A stretch of 6,340 nucleotides of DNA from MADRE2 sp964397015 (lineage in GTDB: Bacteria; Desulfobacterota; Desulfobacteria; Desulfobacterales; Desulfobacteraceae): NCBI GenBank assembly GCA_964397015.1, contig CAYNHL010000166.1, forward strand, positions 1 to 6,340. Direction: 5' to 3'. How positions within the stretch are numbered: the stretch's first letter is position 1; each line of letters starts with the position of its first letter. The notes beneath the pieces are model-generated. The model had not been told where the DNA came from. It saw only the letters and a list, made by a program, of their open reading frames with translations, and searched no databases. Position numbers and translations under genes: made by a program. This document shows positions 4,920 to 6,340 of this stretch, piece after piece.

Positions 4920-6340
4920 TTGAACTATTCAGAATACGCCGCAATACATGCTCGTCACAATCCTGAAAAGGTCTGCCTTGTCGAGAGGACACCTGCAACA
5001 GGACAGCGCAGGGTTTTTACCTGGAAAGGTTTCAATGACGAGATAAACCGGACAGCCAATTATCTTTCTCAAAAGCTGGGTGTCAAAAAAGGTGATTTTG
5101 TAATGCATCTGCAGAACAATTCACTGGAATGGGTTGTGACCTATTTTGCCATTATCCGCCTCGGCGCAATTGTCGTTCCGTTGAATTTCCGGTTTGAAAG
5201 CCCGGATGTGCTGTTCGCCGCCGGAGTCTGCGACCCTGACGTATTTATCCTGGGTTCGGAGTTTTTAAGGGTGGTGCAGCCGATCAAGGAAGAGCTGTCC
5301 ACGATCCGGCACTATGTGTGCGTGGGCGACGATGTTCCTGATGACATGATCAGTTTTTCAAAAGAGGTCCAGTCCTATGACGATTGTTCCGATGCCCTGG
5401 TAGAAGTGGACCGGGACCATGACCTTGCCATGATGTTTACCTCCGGAACTACCGGAAAGCCCAAACCGGTGATGCATTCTCATTTTTCCCTGAACAGTAC
5501 CGCCATTGGCAACGGCATGACTTATTTCGTGCAAAAAGACGACAATTACCTTATTTTCCTGCCGCTTTATCACAGCGGCACCATGTTTTTATGGGCTCCG
5601 TTTTACGCTACCGGTGCAACCGGAACCCTGATCCGTGAATTCCGCGACCCCAAGTGGATTGTAGAGGCTATTGCCGAAGAAAAGTGCACGGATATGCTCT
5701 TTGTCGTTCCCATAGGGATAGCCCTGCTCAATGCCGTTGAAAACGGGGCTTTCAACATGGAAGATTATGACCTGTCATCCTGGAAATATATGGAGATCGG
5801 GGCCCAGCCCGTTCCCTTCGAAATCATGAAACTTCTCGTGGAGAAGCTGCCCTGCGGTGTTTCAAATATTTACGGCATTACAGAAGGCGGCGGGGGCGGC
5901 ACATTCAACCTCTACCCGGAAGATACCCTGCTCAAGCCGGGATCCATCGGCAAGCCGACCTTCGGGGTGCAGGCCAAGATTGTTGATCCACTGGGTAACG
6001 AGCTGCCTGACGGTGAAGTGGGAGAGCTGGTTTTCAAAACTCCCAGAATGATGAAGTCCTATTATTCCAATCCCGAAAAAACCCAGGAAACGTTAAAAAA
6101 TGGTTGGCTTTATACCGGGGATTTATTAAAGAAGGATAAAGACGGCTATTTTTATATCGTGGACAGGATGAAAGATATGATCACCAGCGGTGGCGAGAAT
6201 ATCTATCCCGTCGAGATCGAAGACGCCCTCATGGATCACCCGGATATTTATGACGTTGCCTGTATCGGATATCCTGATGACCGGCTTGTGGAGATCGTGA
6301 TGGCCGTCGTGCAGCTGAAAGAGGGACGTACCATGACCGA
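4920..6340 (+). CDS. AMP-forming acyl-CoA ligase (adenylate-forming family), 3' end outside the window
   Basis: 473 codons are visible and the frame is still open at the window edge. The protein is an ANL-superfamily acyl/aryl-CoA synthetase, which activates a carboxylic acid with ATP to an acyl-adenylate and then to the CoA thioester. Core motifs are the phosphate-binding loop TSGTTGKPK (174-182), LPLYHSGTMF (214-223), IYGITEGGG (318-326) and YTGDL (398-402). They are followed by the hinge region with DRMKDMITSGGENIYP (415-430) that starts the C-terminal swivelling domain. The final catalytic lysine lies beyond the edge. The acid-binding pocket does not let me name the substrate. In this context acetoacetate (the BKACE co-product), cinnamate, benzoate or phenylpropanoate are candidates. 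It follows BKACE on the same strand after 108 nt and starts at TTG. Family is very sure; substrate is open. Confidence 0.9.
   Translation, partial: MNYSEYAAIHARHNPEKVCLVERTPATGQRRVFTWKGFNDEINRTANYLSQKLGVKKGDFVMHLQNNSLEWVVTYFAIIRLGAIVVPLNFRFESPDVLFAAGVCDPDVFILGSEFLRVVQPIKEELSTIRHYVCVGDDVPDDMISFSKEVQSYDDCSDALVEVDRDHDLAMMFTSGTTGKPKPVMHSHFSLNSTAIGNGMTYFVQKDDNYLIFLPLYHSGTMFLWAPFYATGATGTLIREFRDPKWIVEAIAEEKCTDMLFVVPIGIALLNAVENGAFNMEDYDLSSWKYMEIGAQPVPFEIMKLLVEKLPCGVSNIYGITEGGGGGTFNLYPEDTLLKPGSIGKPTFGVQAKIVDPLGNELPDGEVGELVFKTPRMMKSYYSNPEKTQETLKNGWLYTGDLLKKDKDGYFYIVDRMKDMITSGGENIYPVEIEDALMDHPDIYDVACIGYPDDRLVEIVMAVVQLKEGRTMT

Overview
The window holds five genes, all on the + strand, that look like one catabolic cluster. 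In order they are: an MIO-type aromatic amino acid aminomutase/ammonia-lyase; a class III PLP aminotransferase of the beta-phenylalanine aminotransferase type; an Lrp/AsnC regulator; a beta-keto acid cleavage enzyme (BKACE, formerly DUF849); and an AMP-forming acyl-CoA ligase that runs off the right edge. Base composition, strong AGGAGG-type ribosome sites and the combination of functions suggest a Gram-negative, probably anaerobic bacterium. A sulfate-reducing Desulfobacterota is my best guess, but it rests on general impression and no marker gene in the window tests it.

Layout. Positions 1-222 are an AT-rich non-coding leader with a possible sigma70-type promoter. It also carries a perfect 8-bp inverted repeat whose right arm overlaps the Shine-Dalgarno sequence of the first gene. 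The aminomutase (223-1845) is followed by a 124-nt gap with a long stem-loop. Then come the aminotransferase (1970-3310), the regulator after a 35-nt gap (3346-3846), and BKACE after a 32-nt gap (3879-4811). A 108-nt AT-rich gap precedes the ligase, which starts at a TTG codon (4920 to beyond 6340).

How the genes may work together (inference from family chemistry). The first enzyme would move the amino group of L-phenylalanine from C2 to C3, giving beta-phenylalanine. The aminotransferase would convert this to benzoylacetate (3-oxo-3-phenylpropanoate). BKACE would exchange the acyl group with acetyl-CoA, giving benzoyl-CoA and acetoacetate. Benzoyl-CoA is the central intermediate of anaerobic aromatic degradation. 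The ligase could reactivate acetoacetate, or capture cinnamate or benzoate formed as side products. Each active-site substitution I can read fits an uncharged aromatic substrate: Ile where tyrosine-using MIO enzymes have His, Val where the founding BKACE has a Glu for the substrate amine, and both arginines of beta-phenylalanine aminotransferases. I know of no described phenylalanine pathway that runs this way. The cluster is the main candidate for a previously undescribed system here.
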